Below, piece after piece: positions 62,820 to 64,000 of a stretch of DNA of 64,000 bases (the first letter of the stretch is position 1; each line of letters opens with the position of its first letter). The position numbers and the translations under genes are program-made. The stretch is from Pseudoips prasinana. Taxonomy: Eukaryota > Arthropoda > Insecta > Lepidoptera > Nolidae. The notes below the pieces were generated by a model, which was not told the DNA's origin, made no database searches, and worked only from the letters and a program-made list of their open reading frames with translations. The DNA lies in assembly GCA_951640165.1 (NCBI GenBank), contig OX621255.1, forward strand, positions 1,364,001 to 1,428,000, written 5' to 3'.

Positions 62820-64000
62820 TGATGTTCAATTATGTTTTTTTCTCTATCAGTTACTATTCCCACCTATAAATAAATAAGATTTCGTTTTCTTTCATAATAA
62901 ACTTTCCTACAGCATGGCAGGGACACATCGTATTTCACCCCCGGAGGTCAAAAGTGTCACAAGTTTGAACACACCTCACTCCGGGGAAATACCTCTGATA
63001 AGTAACGGTGCTATACAGTCCTCTTAGATCTTAAATGACCTATAAACCATTCCAATGCTTTTGAAAATTGAGAACTGTATACCTTAAAATAAGGATAAAC
63101 TTTGAAGTGCGTTCAAATGGTTGGTAGAGGCTTTCAGTATTAGTGTAGCTTCCCATATTTAATTTACCCGTATCTATTACATAGAGTTGCATCCGAAGGG
63201 GTCCCTGAGGTCGGGTTCTATGTCCTGTTACCCATTTTACACCCTTTTTGAGGTAGACGGTTTGTTTCCAGATTTGTAGAGTGGCAATGTTTTATGAAAA
63301 ATAAGGGAATACCACTGAAAATCGTTTAAAAATCACTTTCAATGATTAGAAAGCATGTCATACTTTCGTATATAACTCTTATATTACGAACGGCATAAGT
63401 TTTGAAATATAATTTCTGACGAATAACCGCCGCGATGCTGCTGTAATTTTTTTGACATCTTCGCAAAAATGGGACTCCTTTTCACGAAAGATGCGAGTTA
63501 TGTTGGCCTTTAGGGCGTTAGGTTAGGCTGTGTTTTGTCTGCATAGTATATAGAGATTTCACATAGTAGTAAAAGAACGCGGGATGACGAGGTCCTCGAT
63601 CTTCTAATTAAAGAAATGTAATGTTTTCCGTGCCGTGTTGCACGTGGAGCCATCCTATTGGAAACATACATTTTGTAAGATTCATACAATCAAACATAGG
63701 CCACAAAATAGTAGCCAAATGCGAGTCGGACTAGCCCACCGAAAGTTCCGTAAAAACCTGTAGGTACATAAGTAAAAGTTCACCCATCGTGACAATCGAG
63801 TTTGTTACAGCTTAAAGGTATTATAGACCTGAGTATTTGATATGAATTTCAATTTAACTTTCTACGCATTCATGAGGTTGTAAGTTTAAAAATATTTTTA
63901 TTATGTGATGTAACTAAAAATTTACGGTTATCGCAGTTTTTCCTTTAGACTTTGCTTCGTACCGAATTCAATATTGTGAGTTCACGGGAAGTACCCTGTA
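62820..64000. other. Mostly unassigned to the window edge
   Basis: At 63715-63780 AAATGCGAGTCGGACTAGCC followed by CACCGAAAGTTCCGTA is a reversed fragment of the repeat at 17160-17525. The rest, including a less AT-rich part at 62930-63260, shows no gene or family I recognise. Confidence 0.4.

Overview
The window reads as intergenic DNA from a moth or butterfly (Lepidoptera). It is AT-rich and built almost entirely of mobile-element families typical of that order: a piggyBac element, Helitron-like elements inserted between A and T, RTE and CR1/L2-type LINEs, Penelope, mariner and Tc1, tRNA-derived SINEs, and a SINE whose core resembles 5S rRNA. I found no convincing host gene, tRNA gene, rRNA gene or CRISPR array. 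All recognisable coding sequence belongs to mobile elements. Species and chromosome cannot be told from the sequence.

Layout. 1-4542: RTE and SINE ends, a deleted Helitron keeping the end of its helicase, then a LINE reading frame joined to a displaced piece of its own 3' coding tail. 4680-6803: a 5S-like SINE, an SINE fragment, hairpins and two MITEs. 6839-10343: a structurally complete piggyBac element with TTAA on both sides, an open 661-residue transposase and four 73-bp subterminal repeats. 10350-14665: short elements nested in one another. 15177-17055: the C-terminal domain of a LINE protein split by a decayed mariner. 17160-25505: LINE 3' ends and SINEs with long unassigned stretches. 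25506-26666: a rearranged Helitron and a truncated Penelope element between 150-bp inverted repeats. 27515-32340: a three-layer nest in which a LINE 3' end holds a full-length RTE, which holds a 5'-truncated LINE, with target duplications visible at both nested steps. 32385-39860: Helitrons, MITEs, and a LINE RT cut by a SINE. 40425-41705: a Tc1-like element with an open transposase. 41857-47798: a DNA transposon holding a LINE 3' end, which in turn holds a two-ORF L2/CR1-like LINE. 47891-64000: a GC-rich retroposed copy with a 15-bp target duplication, more SINEs, a 125-bp tandem array grown from a SINE tail, near-perfect hairpins, and a LINE 3' end cut by a TAA-flanked MITE.

How the parts fit. 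The piggyBac and Tc1 transposases are the only apparently open DNA-transposase genes. All LINE frames are truncated, shifted or interrupted. Several SINEs share 3' ends with LINE fragments in the same window, which suggests they were copied by those LINEs. Many reading frames here open on TTG or GTG rather than ATG because they are truncated coding segments; starts were adjusted where a real ATG could be seen.
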